A stretch of DNA of 64,000 bases from Proteles cristata cristata. Taxonomy: Eukaryota; Chordata; Mammalia; Carnivora; Hyaenidae. A program made the position numbers and the translations under genes. The stretch lies in the NCBI GenBank assembly GCA_017311185.1, contig JAESUZ010005469.1, positions 1,428,001 to 1,492,000 of the forward strand, read 5' to 3'. This document shows, one piece after another, positions 25,336-37,320 of this stretch. Position 1 is the first letter of the stretch. Each line of letters begins with the position of its first letter. The notes under the pieces are model-generated. The model saw only the letters and a list, made by a program, of their open reading frames with translations, was not told the origin of the DNA and made no database searches.

Positions 25336-25800
25336 TTCAACGTGCTAACAGAATGAGAGAAAAAGCATGTAATTATCTCAATAGATACTTAAAAATGTAT
25401 TTGATAATATCCAATATTCATTCATGATTTTTTACTTCTGCATAATCTACAAAGAAAACCACTTTGACCCGATTAGGATTTATCAAGTAAAAACGTATAA
25501 CAAACTTTCTCCTTAATGGAGAAATGTAAGAAAGAACTTCTTCAAGATTGGGAGGGTGATAAGGATGCTTGTTGCCTCCACTTCTACTCCACATCATATT
25601 TTCATCAGTGCAGTAAGGAAGGAGAAAAAAATTAAAAGATTAAGGTTTGGAGACGAAAACCAACACTGTCACTACAGGACAAATAACATAATGGTCTATG
25701 CAGAAACCCGCAGAAAGTACAGACAGAGTATTATTCAAATTGACAAGAGAGTTTAGCAATGTGGCTGAATATAAGATTAACTTATTTTTTTATATGCCTG
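25330..25800 (+). mobile_element. Old L1 ORF2 fragment
   Basis: Plus-strand sequence follows L1 ORF2 around and after the reverse transcriptase core: ttctccttaatggagaaatg, ccaacactgtcactacagga and tggctgaatataagattaac at the expected spacing, with many frame breaks. No intact protein. Confidence 0.6.
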
Positions 25801-26524
25801 TTTCTTCATCAACATTAGACAGGATGAAAGGGGAGGGGCAGGTGGGGGTGGGGGTGGGCTCCTAAAGGAACTAAATTAGGTGAGCTTTTTTCCAGAGAAA
25901 ATTTTACATTAGCTTCTTCCCAGATATTACTGACCTGAGATTATCCCATTCAGGTTATTAGGCAATTCCTTAGTGTGAGAAGCTCAAGTTCAAGGCCCAA
26001 TCTATTGGTGGAGCCCAAAGCTTTGTCTCTTACTTCCAGCATTGACTTTGGCATTTGCCTACAGTGTAAGCCCCGTATCTGTTCACGGTGCTGACTCTGA
26101 TTCCACTCACTGGGGTTTGTTGGTGTTGTTATATTTTTGTCCTTAGAGATTCCTTTACTCTTTAATGCACTACTGTAATACAAGAGGTATCTTGCTCTAA
26201 ATCTGTCTCATAAAGGAAGGCCTTTCTGAGCATCACATCCAAAGTATGATTTATGAAAACTATTACATATAGAAAAATGATGAAAAACAAAACCCCAATG
26301 TGTTAACTGGTTGTTTTCAGATGATAAGTTATAAGTAACTTGTTTTCTCTTCTGTATTTTCCATATTTTCTATTCATGATCTTATTTTGTTTTTATAAAG
26401 AAGAAGAAATACGTTTTATTTTTTAAAAGAAGTTATGAGTGAGACACACAAAGAACTATGTAAGTACTACTGAAAAACACAAAAGAATAGTTATCAAGCA
26501 TATACTTGCTGTTCAACCAGTATC

Positions 26525-26705
26525 TTAATTAATTCCATAAAAATTCTGGAACTTAAGTATCATTATCCCTCATTTTGCAGAAGATAAACCTGAGGCTGAG
26601 AAAGGTTAAGTTATTTGCCCAAGTGACAGAACTGGGATTTGAATTCAGAAATACTTGTTCCAAGGCCAGTGCTTTTTCTGCTGAACTCTGCTGCCTCTCA
26701 CAAGA
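26525..26705 (+). mobile_element. MIR
   Basis: attatccctcattttgcaga, gaggctgagaaaggttaagt and gaactgggatttgaattcag, ending ctgctgcctctc, follow the 3' part of MIR well. Confidence 0.75.
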
Positions 26706-27035
26706 GAGCATTTTCACATTACCACCTGCTGGTTCTAATTAAGAGATAGTAATTAAACAATTCTCCACTCCTGACAACAATATTTAAGCTACTGGCATTT
26801 TAAAGAAATTAATATGAACAGCTTTTTACCTGCTGGAAGATGCTAGCCTAAATACAAACTTTCTATCACAGAAAGAAAACACTCTATAGGACACAGTTAC
26901 ACACTTTGTCAAAGCCTAGTTAATTTCATTATCTATTAACGGGACATAAGGCATTAAAATGTTGACTAATATATTTCTAAAAATGTTCAACTTGGTTACT
27001 AATTAAAGAAATACAAATTGGAGTAACAATGTTGT

Positions 27036-27074
27036 GTTACAGCCAGGTTGGGTAGTGACAGCCAGGTTGGGTAA
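27036..27074 (+). repeat. ~19 bp tandem duplication
   Basis: gttacagccaggttgggta followed by gtgacagccaggttgggta; one mismatch. Confidence 0.9.
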
Positions 27075-27087
27075 AAAGTGAAATCAC

Positions 27088-27281
27088 AGGGTATCTGGGT
27101 GGCTCAGTCAGTTAAGCATCAGACTCTTGATCCCCGCTGAGGTCATGATCTGACAGGTTCATGAGATCGAGCCTGTGTCAGGCTCTGCACTGATAGCAGA
27201 GCCTGCTTGGGATTCTTTCTCCCTCTCTCTGCCCCTCTGCTGCTCCCTCTCTCTCTCAAAGTAAATAAATAAACTTTTTTT
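27088..27281 (+). mobile_element. SINEC
   Basis: Head agggtatctgggtggctcag, full body. Direct repeat aagtgaaat on both sides. Confidence 0.9.
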
Positions 27282-27487
27282 TAAGTGAAATTGCCATACA
27301 TTTTAGGAGAGAAGTCAACTGGTAAAAATTTGCATTAGGACAATTTATAACATTTACACTTTAAATTTCATATGGATTTTCACCTAGTAATTCCTCATCT
27401 AGGATTTTATGAAAAGGAAATAATTACAAATATGTGTATAAAGATTTAGCCATATGGTTGCTCATCTTACAATTACTTATAATAGAA

Positions 27488-27492
27488 AGACA

Positions 27493-27550
<58 letters not shown>

Positions 27551-27650
27551 GGGGGAGGAAGGGAGAGAGAGAGAGAAGAAAGAGAGAAGGAGAAGGAAAG
27601 AAGGAAAAGAAGGAAGGAAAGAAGGGGGTAAAAGGGAGGGAGAGAAACTG
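27488..27650 (+). repeat. (GAAA)n and purine tract
   Basis: About 15 GAAA units followed by mixed GGGA/GAGA/GGAA purine sequence. Confidence 0.95.
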
Positions 27651-27684
27651 GAATAAGAAACTAGGTTAAAAAATTCTGAATATT

Positions 27685-27901
27685 GGGGCACCTGGGTGGC
27701 TTAGTCGGTTAAGCGACCAACTTTCACTTAGGTCATGATCCCGCGGTTCGCGGGTTCGAGCCCCGCATTGGGCTTTGTGCTGACTGCCGGCTCAGAGCCT
27801 GGAGCCTGTTTCAGTCTGTGACTCCCTCTCTCTCTGACCCTCCTCTGCTCATGCTCTCTCTCTCTCTCTCTCTCCTAGAAATAAAAATAAAAAAACTTTA
27901 A
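27685..27901 (+). mobile_element. SINEC young subfamily
   Basis: Young diagnostics. Perfect 17 bp duplication aaaaaattctgaatatt (27668-27684, 27902-27918). Confidence 0.96.
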
Positions 27902-28092
27902 AAAAAATTCTGAATATTCAAAGAATTCTATCATCCATTAAGGATGATGATACTGCTATATTTATTGGCATGGAAAGAAATTCTTGACATGATGTTTTTA
28001 AAAAATAAAAATAAAAAGTATATATAAAAGTATGATTGTATTTTATTAACCTATATTTGGTTATATTTCTATATTTGCAAAATGTAAGGTCT

Positions 28093-28309
28093 GGGGCACC
28101 TGGGTGGCTTAGTCGGTTAAGCGTCCAACTTTCGCTTAGGTCATGATCTCATGGTTCGTGGGTTCGGCCCCGCATCGGGCTCTGTGCTGACTGCCAGCTC
28201 AGAGCCTGGAGCCTATTTCAGAGTCTGTATCTCCCTCTCTCTCTGACCCTCCCCTGCTCACGCTGTCTCTCTCTCTCTCTACTAGAAATAAATAAAAAAT
28301 ATTTTTTAA
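28093..28309 (+). mobile_element. SINEC young subfamily
   Basis: Young diagnostics. Duplication aaaatgtaaggt (28079-28090, 28310-28321). Confidence 0.95.
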
Positions 28310-28924
28310 AAAATGTAAGGTTTGACATAATATACAACAACATTTTGAGAGTAGATACATATGCTGATATGACTTGGGAATCTTTTGATTTTTATTTTTC
28401 TTCATCTATATTTTCCTATTTTTACACACTGAATATTTATTAATTGTGCTTACAAAAGGGAAAAAATTGATATAGCAGAGTAATATCAGTTAATAAGAAT
28501 GTATACAACTATTACTAGCATATAAAGTAATATGCTATAAAACAGTATAGAAGTATATTCTTATTTATGTAAGAAAAGCTATATTAGGTTGAACCATATA
28601 AAATTGCTGGCATTTGTCTGTTTTTGACTTATAAAAAACAGCAATTTGAAATGGTTTGACTTAATATATGTATCAGGAAAAATATACTCCATGGAGTATA
28701 TATCCTGGGAGGGTTTTTTCCCCTGAGGTCATCTATATTTCCTTCTTTAATTTCATCTGTATTTTATTCTTTCAAATTTCAGTATTTTCTAATTTTTTCT
28801 AAAACACTAAATCCCAGTTTCTATATTTACAGGCCAGAAGACCCCAAGCAAGTCAACTGAACTCTCTCAGTTTCATCAAAACACAATGGGACTAAAATTA
28901 ACAACACAAAAAACAACAGGCGTT

Positions 28925-29127
28925 GGGGCACCTAGGTGGCTCAGTCACTTAAGCGCCTTGACTTGATTTTGGGCCAGATCATGATCTCACGGTCATGCCA
29001 TTAAGCCTCACGTCAGGCTCTGCACTGAGAGTGCAGGGCTCACTTAGGATTCTCTGTCTCTATCTCTCTCTGCCCCTCCCGTGCTCACTCTCTCTTTCTC
29101 AAAAATAAATAAACATTAAAAAAAGAA
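28925..29127 (+). mobile_element. SINEC inserted in L1
   Basis: Head ggggcacctaggtggctcag. Imperfect direct repeat aacaacaggcgttgg / agcaacaggtattgg, so the insertion split the L1. Confidence 0.92.
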
Positions 29128-29430
29128 GCAACAGGTATTGGCAGAGGATTCAGAGAAAGAGAAACCCTCTGATACTGTTGGTGGGAAGAAAACTGGTACA
29201 GCCACTCTGAAGATCAACCAGTATGGAGGTTCCTCAAAAGCTTAAAAATAGAACTACCCTATGATCCGCCAATTATACTACTAGGCATTTACCCAAAAGA
29301 TACAAAAATATAGATTCAAAGGGGTACATGCACCTCTATGTTTATAAACAGCAGCATTACCAACAACAGCCAAACAATGGAGAGATCCCAAATCTACGAA
29401 GTGATGAATGGATAAAGAAGAGATGATACA

Positions 29431-29461
29431 CACACACACACGCGCGCGCGCACACACACAC
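29431..29461 (+). repeat. (CA)n(CG)n(CA)n
   Basis: A CA run interrupted by a central alternating CG block, inside an L1 3' UTR. Alternating purine-pyrimidine throughout. Confidence 0.92.
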
Positions 29462-29619
29462 TGGAATATTAATGAACCATCAAAAAGAATGAAATCTTGC
29501 CATTTGCAATGATATGCATGGAGCTAGAGTGTATTATACTAGGTGAAGTTAGTCGTTCAGAGAAAGACAAATAGCGTATGATCTCAGTCACATGTAGAAT
29601 TTAGGAAACCAAACAGATA

Positions 29620-29846
29620 GGGTGCTTGGGTAGCTCAGTCATTTGAGAATCAGACACTTGATTTCAGCTCATGTCATGATCCCATGGTTTGTGAGATCAA
29701 GCCCCAAGTGGAGCTCTGAGCTGACAGTGCAAAGCCTCCTTGAGGTCGTCTCTCTCCCTCTCTTTCTGCCTCTCCCCTGCTTGCACATGCACACATCCTC
29801 TCACTCTCTCTCTCTCTCCATATAAATAAACATTAAAAGTTTTTTT
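29620..29846 (+). mobile_element. SINEC inserted in L1
   Basis: Head gggtgcttgggtagctcagt, diverged body, CT tract, tail ataaataaacattaaaag. Confidence 0.9.
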
Positions 29847-29929
29847 CATTCTCATAAAAAAATAAACAAAAATTGATGAACATATGGGAGGTAGGGAAAG
29901 AGAGAGGGAAGAGATTCCTTTCTTTTCTT

Positions 29930-30013
29930 AAATAGTTTATTGTCAAGTTGGCTTCCATATAACACCCAGTGTTCATCCCAACAAATGCCCTCCTCCATGC
30001 CCATCACTCCCCT
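29930..30013 (-). mobile_element. Mini L1 3'-end insertion inside another L1
   Basis: About 85 bp, the reverse complement of L1 3' UTR (aaatagtttattgtcaagtt to ccatgcccatcactcccctt), lying in an opposite-strand L1. The short repeat gaagagattc flanks it (about 29909-29918 and 30024-30033). Confidence 0.7.
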
Positions 30014-30205
30014 TCTGAGAAAGAAGAGATTCTTAAAGGTAGAGAAGGGAAGGAGGGAAGCAGGTGGGAAATGGACTAGATGGATGATGAGTATTAAGGA
30101 GGGCACTTGTTATGAGCACTGGGTATTGTATGTAAGCAATGAATCACTGAATTATACTCCTGAAATCAATATTGCATGGTATGTTAACTAACCAGAATTT
30201 AAATA

Positions 30206-31550
30206 AGAATGGGGGGGTGGGTAGTGGGAATACACAAACACCAAATTAAATTCAAAATGGATTAAAGAATGAAATGTGTGGCTTGAAACCATAACAATCC
30301 TAGAGAGGAACACAGTCAATAACCTCTTTGACACTGGCTATAGCAACTTTTTCTAGATATGTCTCCTGAGTAAGGGAAACACAAGCAAAAATAAACTATT
30401 GGGACTTCAACAAAATAATAAAGCTTCTGCACAGTGAAGGAAACAATCAACAAAACTAAAAGGCAATCTATGGAATGGAAGAAGATATTTGCAAATGACA
30501 TATCTGATAAAGGGTAAGTATCCAAAAGATATGAGGAACTTATAAAACTCAACACCCAAAAAATGAATAATCCAATTTAAAAATGGGCAGAAGACATGAA
30601 TAGACATTTTTCCAAAGAAGACATCCAGATGGCCAACAGACACATGAAAAGATACTCCACATCACTGATCATTAGGGAAATACAAATCAGAACTACAATG
30701 AGATATCACTTCATACCCATAAGAATGGCTAAAATCGACAACACAAGATACAACAGGTGTTGGCAAGGATGTGGCAAAAGGGGACCCCTTTTGTACTGTT
30801 GGTGGGAATGCAAACTGGTGCAGCTACTCTTGAAAAGAGTATGGAGGGACCTCAAAAAGTTAGAAATAGAACTACCACATGACCCAGCAATCAAACTACA
30901 AGGAATTTTTCCAAAGGATACAAAAATACAAATTCAAAGGGGTACATGCACCTTGATGTTTGTAGCAGCATTATCTACAATAGCCAAATTATGGAAACAG
31001 CCCAAGTGCCCACTGACTGATGAATGGGTAAATAATATGTGATATATGTATGTGTATGTGTATAGATATATATGTGTGTGTATGTGTATAGATATATATG
31101 TGTGTGTATGTGTATAGATATATATGTTTGTGTATGTATGTATGTATATATATATACATATGTGTATATATACATATGTATATATATATATATATGGATG
31201 ACATGGATGGAGTTAGAGAATATTATGCTAAATAAAATAATCATTCCAAGAAAGGCAAATACCATATCATTTCACTTGTGTGGTATTTAAGAAACAAAAC
31301 AAATGAGCAAAGGGAAGAAAAGAGAGAGAGGCAAACCAAGAAACAGACTCTTAACTATAGAGAACAAACTGATGGTTACCAGAGGGGGTAGGAAGTATGG
31401 GTAAAGTAGGCTATCGGGGTTAAGGAGTACACTTATTGTGATGAGCACTGGGTGATGTACCGAAGTATTGAATCACTGTATCGTACACATGAAACTAATA
31501 TTACACTGTATGTTAACTAACTGGAATTTAAATAAAAACTTCAAAAATAG
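30206..31550 (+). mobile_element. L1 3' portion (ORF2 C-terminus and 3' UTR)
   Basis: 5'-truncated plus L1. A 148-codon frame (30596-31042) is the ORF2p C-terminal segment: it contains the cysteine-rich [20 protein letters not shown] and the typical LWKQPKCP motif near its end. A TA/TG microsatellite (31040-31197) splits the downstream part. The 3' end is gttaactaactggaatttaa near 31513-31532. Not a functional element. Confidence 0.88.
31040..31197 (+). repeat. TG/TA/GATA compound microsatellite
   Basis: Repeated block tatgtgtatagatatatatg (three copies, about 26 bp period), then TATG and TA runs. Sits inside an L1 3' part. Confidence 0.92.
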
Positions 31551-31569
31551 AAATAATAATAGTGCCTAC

Positions 31570-31875
31570 TTTGTGGGGGTAATTTAAGAATGAAACAAAA
31601 TAATTCATGTAGAGACAGCAGCACAGAGCCTGGCATATGTGTGCTGTCCATCAATATTAAATGCAATGAGATGGTTAAGAAGGCAGATGTGAAACTGACC
31701 CCCTAGGTCTGTCACTTACCAGTGGTTATGTGTGTAACCTCTCTGTATCTTGGTTTTCTCATTTACAAAATGGGAATAGCCCCATAGATTTGTGTGAGGA
31801 TTATATGAGATAATAGCTTATAAAGTACTTTGCATTGTACCTGGCAAAAGGAAGCTCTCAATAAATTTTGACTAT
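31570..31875 (+). mobile_element. MIR (one fragment plus one longer copy)
   Basis: agcacagagcctggcatatg near 31620 is a MIR 3' piece. A second, longer copy from ~31680 has ggttttctcatttacaaaat and gtgtgaggattatatgagat. Confidence 0.65.
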
Positions 31876-32586
31876 TTTATTACAGTATTAGGGTTGAACT
31901 ATTAGAATAAATATATACTATTTGCATAATAAATTATAATCAACTCTGAGTTGTTTACTGCATTAGAAATGATACCCAGTATAGAGGGCTGTATTTATAA
32001 TTTTTGTTTTCCTGAAATTAGTTCTTTCATTCCAATGTGTATAACTTCACTAGTGAAAACTCCAAGTATAATCAGAAACTAGAATTCTATTATACTTTAC
32101 AGCCAACATTTCCAAAAGATACCATAATCCTAAATCCACTAATGAAATTTTCTAAATTTCTAAATAACTTCTCTTTGCCCTTCTAAGTAAGCATCTTTGC
32201 CACAGGTATACGACAGGGTGACCAACTCTTCCTAACCAAACCTTCCTCCTCCCCAAACATGCACTTGGATAAGAATCAGACAGAGCCAGACACAAAACTT
32301 TTCAAAACCCAGAAGATATGTAGAGTTTCAATGGCCAGCGGGCATAAAACAAGTCAAAGAAAAGAAATGAAGAGAAGAAACAAGGAAGACAAAATGAAAA
32401 AATTAGAAAATTATTCCTGGGAAAATCCCTACTTTGTTTTCACCTAGCAGGTAGTTTTCAACTACTTGTACTTTTTCCACAGATGTGAACGCATGCTTGG
32501 CATTGAGCTTCCAGAACCAAGTTCGTTCCATCCTTACAGACTTTTACAGGATAGAATTTCAGATCATGGGTTTTATTCCCTATTCA

Positions 32587-32850
<264 letters not shown>

Positions 32851-33189
32851 TCATTTATAGGCTAACTACACCGTTGTATCACTTTTCAGAACTATAGTTG
32901 CTAACATAGAGAGTATAATGCACACAGTTCAAAATGCCCGATGCATGACAAAAGCACAAGTTGTTTTTCTAGATTTCCTAAGTCAAGATTAAAGAAAAAA
33001 ATCACTCTGGTTTTAGAAGCAGAGCAGCTATACCCCCAGTGTTGTCAATTTCAGTCAAATAAAATCTTAGGAAACTTATTTCAGGTTCAAATAAATCCAT
33101 AATGCTCAGTTTACATTTCATATATAAGCACTTTTTATAAAGAGTATGATTGTAAGAATTAAGACCTTTAACAAGTTTCTATGCTTATT

Positions 33190-33401
33190 ATTTTAATGTT
33201 TATTTGTTTTTAAGAGAGAGAGAGACAGACAGACCGAAAGCAAGTGGGGGAAGGGCAGAGAGAGAGGGAGACACAGAATCTGAAGCAGGCTCCAGGCTCT
33301 GAGCTAGTAGCACAGACCCCAGTGCAGGGCTCGAACTCACAAACCGCAAGATCATGACCTGAACCTAAGTCAGACAAACAAATCAGCCACCCAGGGGACC
33401 C
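33190..33401 (-). mobile_element. SINEC
   Basis: Reverse: AATGTTTATTTG tail complement on the left, agccacccaggggacccac on the right. Direct repeat acaagtttctatgctt with one mismatch. Confidence 0.92.
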
Positions 33402-33429
33402 ACAAGTTCCTATGCTTTGAAATGATTAC

Positions 33430-33772
33430 CCAAAAGTCTGTGTTCAGTGTATGTTACTATTCAGGTCTCTCTGGTCAAAAATCCCCTCCTTCAAGAATCC
33501 TTACCAGCCCATACCTCCCCAACTCCTATGACACTACCATACCATATTCCTTTATTTTCTTTATAGTCATTACCATTATCTAAATCCACTTCATATAGTT
33601 ATTTACTTTTTTTATTGCCTGTCCACATCCCACATCAACCACTTATTTAAGGACATGAGCTCCGCTGGGTAGGGACCTCATTCAGCTTGCTCACATAACA
33701 CACAGAAAAGCACCTGGCACTCAGTAGGCACTCAGCAAATATTTGTTGAATGAAAGAATATTCATACATAAA
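33430..33772 (+). mobile_element. L2 3' end
   Basis: Ordered L2 landmarks: a CT-rich part, then gacatgagctccgctgggta, agcacctggcactcagtagg and a terminal aaatatttgttgaatgaaa. Confidence 0.7.
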
Positions 33773-34040
33773 TATCTACAAATAAAACTATGTACCAGAG
33801 TATGCAACACAGTTTTTATAATATCATGACTGCTTTATAGAACAGAGCACTACATCTACCTAGACAGTTCTAACCAGGGGCCATCCCTTAAGGGGTAGAG
33901 AATCCAGGGAAGGACATACATATATTATCTCCTGTTCAAAACAATTAAGCAAATGAAACTTAATACATCAAACAATAAGAGACATCTTGATCTTGACATA
34001 CAAAGAACGGGAGTGTTTCACAAAAGGTAGGTAATCTGTC

Positions 34041-34264
34041 GGGGCGCCTGGGTGGCTTAGTCGGTTAAGCGTCCAACTTTCGCTTAGGTCACGATCTCGC
34101 GGTTTGTGGGTTCGAGCCCCGCGTCGGGCTCTGTGCTGACTGCCAGCTCAGAGCTTGGAGCCTGTTTCAGTCTGACTCCCTCTCTCTCTGACCCTCCCCT
34201 GCTCACGCTGTCTCTCTCTCTCCTAGAAATAAATAAAACATTAAAAAAAAATTAAAAAAAAAAA
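34041..34264 (+). mobile_element. SINEC young subfamily
   Basis: Young diagnostics, CpG-rich body preserved. Perfect 18 bp duplication aaaaggtaggtaatctgt (34022-34039, 34265-34282). Confidence 0.97.
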
Positions 34265-35486
34265 AAAAGGTAGGTAATCTGTGAAATATATATGGAAAAC
34301 TAAAAAGGACCGTGCAAGTCACTTAACCACGCTGTATATAGATATTTAAGACCAATAACTGTCCCATTGTTGAACAGGTTTTGAGGCAAATATAATTAAC
34401 CACAAATAGAAAGCAAATTGATTTAAATTCTTTTTGAATTTAGGATGGGGGGAGAGGAAGAGCAGAATAAAAATTCTATTGAATCTAGGCATCTGGAATA
34501 CATAAATTATTACAGTTCAATGTGGACTTTATCTCTGAGTTTTCTGACACATGAGACAAATGTGCTTAGTTATAGTTTCCTCATGGGCCAATAATGGCAA
34601 GCATGCATCTCATGCAGAGAAAAAAAATTTTTTGCTAGAACTAAGTTTGAGGATAAGTCTATTACACAGATCTTTCTATAGCATAATATAGTTTTAACTC
34701 AGTTTTACTCTGGCACCAGGTACTATGCGTGCAACCTTCCAGAAGCAACTGTCTTTTACTATTACTTGCCTTTTCAAAGGTATATATGATGCATTCCTCA
34801 ACACTAATTAAATTCTAAAGTATAGCATAAACAGCAGCAACATTATAGCATAAAAAGAGATGCCAAATGACTTACCTAAGTTGACACAAGAGAATAAGAA
34901 TGATCACAAGCACACAGGAACGTTGCCTCATTTCCCAAGATCCATCTAGTAGTGGCATATCTAATATATCACTGAAACTTTTACAGTGTTTAAATTTGGA
35001 GGACCATCTATCTTTTGCTCCCTCCTAACCACTGCCTCACTGTCCACATTGTGCCATTACAACTAAACCCTCCACTTCCAGAACATCAACTCTAACAACC
35101 TCTTCTGGGCACTCTTGTTCATTTCAACCTCTTAAATCCTTCTGGTCCGTGACGCCACAGCATTCTTCTGGGTCTCATGAACAGATATGTTTGTACTTCT
35201 TCTACCTTTTACTCGTTATGTTGTTCTAAAGTACCACTCCTCATGGTGACCATCTGTCACTTGGCCTCCATAAATCAAGATCCCCATGATTTCCCAGGAC
35301 TTCTTTCCACTCCTCCAAAATTTCTCCTTCACCTTAAAACTTAGCTAGTGTTAGCCTCTCTCTTGTCCACCTATCCCTCCCAGAGACTGGCTCAATTCTG
35401 TTCTCTCTTCAGAAACTAAATGGAACCAAAATAAGTATAGCAATGGAGAATAAGAGGTGGTGTGTAAAAGCAGTTGTGAGGAACTT

Positions 35487-35703
35487 TTTTTTTTTAATGT
35501 TTTTTATTTATTTCTAGGAGAGAGAGAGAGACAGCGTGAGCAGGGGAGGGTCAGAGAGAGAGGGAGTCACAGACTGAAACAGGCTCCAGGCTCTGAGCTG
35601 GCAGTCAGCACAGAGCCCGACGCGGGGCCCGAACCCATGAACCGCGAGATCATGACCTAAGCGAAAGTCGGACGCTTAACCGACTAAGCCACCCGGGCGC
35701 CCC
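35487..35703 (-). mobile_element. SINEC young subfamily, reverse
   Basis: The only young-subfamily copy in minus orientation (sense to CCDC171). Perfect duplication tgtgaggaactt (35475-35486, 35704-35715). Confidence 0.97.
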
Positions 35704-36029
35704 TGTGAGGAACTTCTAAAGAAAAAAAATCATGGGGGTTTGCTGTTAAAGAACAACGGTCAGTAGATCAACAGATGAACATGGTGCTCAAGCTGTCAGA
35801 GTACTAAATAGCTGGGCAGGCAGTATGCTTTCCTTTATATTACAATGCTAGACCAATTCTAAGGAAGCAATTTTATTTTCCTCCTGAAAATATTTTGCTT
35901 GAAATCAATGAAAGATGATGGTTGCAAGCAAATGCTCTCCATTTTCTAGAGGAAAATAGCACCATTTCCCATCTATTCTGTTTTTAATGAAACAATCCTT
36001 TACTCACACAGCTAGATATAAACATTAAC

Positions 36030-36290
36030 CACTGGAGTGAAGTAGTCAAAAGCATGGGTTTTGGAGCCAGACAACTCAGGTTCAAATGCTGTCATTTCCA
36101 CTTACTATCTGACTTTGGGCAAGTTATTCAGCTGCTCTGTGTCCCATATCCCTCATTTGTAAAATAAAGATAATAATAATTTGAAACTATTATTGATATA
36201 AGAGGACTAAATGAATTAACTCCTTGAAGTGCTTAGGGTCAATGCCTTATACATGGTCAATATGGTTATTAAACATTAGAAATCATCATT
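36030..36290 (+). mobile_element. MIR
   Basis: Near full-length: agcatgggttttggagccag, cttactatctgactttgggc, ccctcatttgtaaaataaag and aatgaattaactccttgaag. Confidence 0.8.
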
Positions 36291-36337
36291 TTATATGTTA
36301 CACTTTACAACTGTATGTCCAAATATAAAGGTACTCA

Positions 36338-36556
36338 GGGCATCTGGGTGGCTCAGTCAGTTAAGTGTCCACCTTCAGCTCAGATCATGATCTTGTGGTT
36401 CTGTGAGTTCGAGCCCCATGGCGGGCTCTGCACTGACAGCTCAGAGCCTAGAACCTGCTTTGGATTCTGTGTGTCCCTCTCTCTCTGCCCCTCCTCAACT
36501 CATACTCTATCTCTCTCTGTCTCTTAGAAATGAATAAATGTTAAAAGAAAAATTAA
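36338..36556 (+). mobile_element. SINEC
   Basis: Head gggcatctgggtggctcagt, full body. Direct repeat aaatataaag. Confidence 0.92.
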
Positions 36557-37122
36557 CAAATATAAAGATACATATCTCATTCCTTCAATTATTCCTTCAA
36601 TTAATCCTATGTTTATTTCTACACTTCAGTGAAAGTAATCCACACTAAACATTTCCTGGAACACGTTAGCTTTTGCTGCAAGCCACTTATTCAACCAAAG
36701 TTCTTACAAGAGGATTCTGTCACCTTCCAGCAACTTTTCTTCAAACTCTAACCTTCTGTCTGGATTCTAGAAATTGAGTCCTGCCTACTTCCAAACTAAT
36801 CAAAGATAAGATGTTGACTCCCTTCACTGATACTTAGCTAAGGACTAGGAAATCATATTGTATAGAATACCTACAATTCCTCACACATATTCTAGAAAGC
36901 AACATATATAATCTTCCAATTTTCAGGAAAGTCACTATTATCTAAATCTAAAAAAAAACTGGCTTCTTCTAAATCTTTAATTGTATCAACAGCTGTTTCT
37001 TTCCATTTTGGTAGACTACCTCAACATCCCAGATTTAGTTAGGATACACAATTAAAAGCAAATCAAAATGGGGCAGAGACACACTCCAAAGGAACTGGCT
37101 TTTAAAAGTATAAACAGCTGTT

Positions 37123-37320
37123 GGGGCACCTTGGTGGCTCAGCTGGTTAAGTGCCCAACTCTGATCTCAGTTCAAGTCATAATCGCAGGATTGAGATGGA
37201 GCTCCACATCAGGCTCTGCATTGACAGCGTGGAGCCTGCTTGAGATTTTCGATCTCTCTCTCTCTCTCTCTCTCTCTCTGTCCATCTCCCGCTTGCTCTC
37301 TCTCTCTCAAAATAAACAAA
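37123..37320 (+). mobile_element. SINEC
   Basis: Head ggggcaccttggtggctcag, body with gacagcgtggagcctgcttg, CT tract, AAATAAACAAACA tail. Confidence 0.92.

Larger units (their letters stand above)
28890..30205 (+). mobile_element. L1 3' portion, interrupted by SINEs and a mini L1
   Basis: ORF2 C-terminal coding remnant and 3' UTR in plus orientation: ggtgggaagaaaactggtac, aatgatatgcatggagctag, gagggcacttgttatgagca, ending gttaactaaccagaatttaa. Broken by SINEs at 28925-29127 and 29620-29846, by a minus mini L1 at 29930-30013, and by a CA/CG repeat at 29431-29461. Confidence 0.85.

Noticed and set aside
30596..31042. 148-codon plus ORF as a host gene
   Set aside because: It is the C-terminal part of L1 ORF2p, in a 5'-truncated element.
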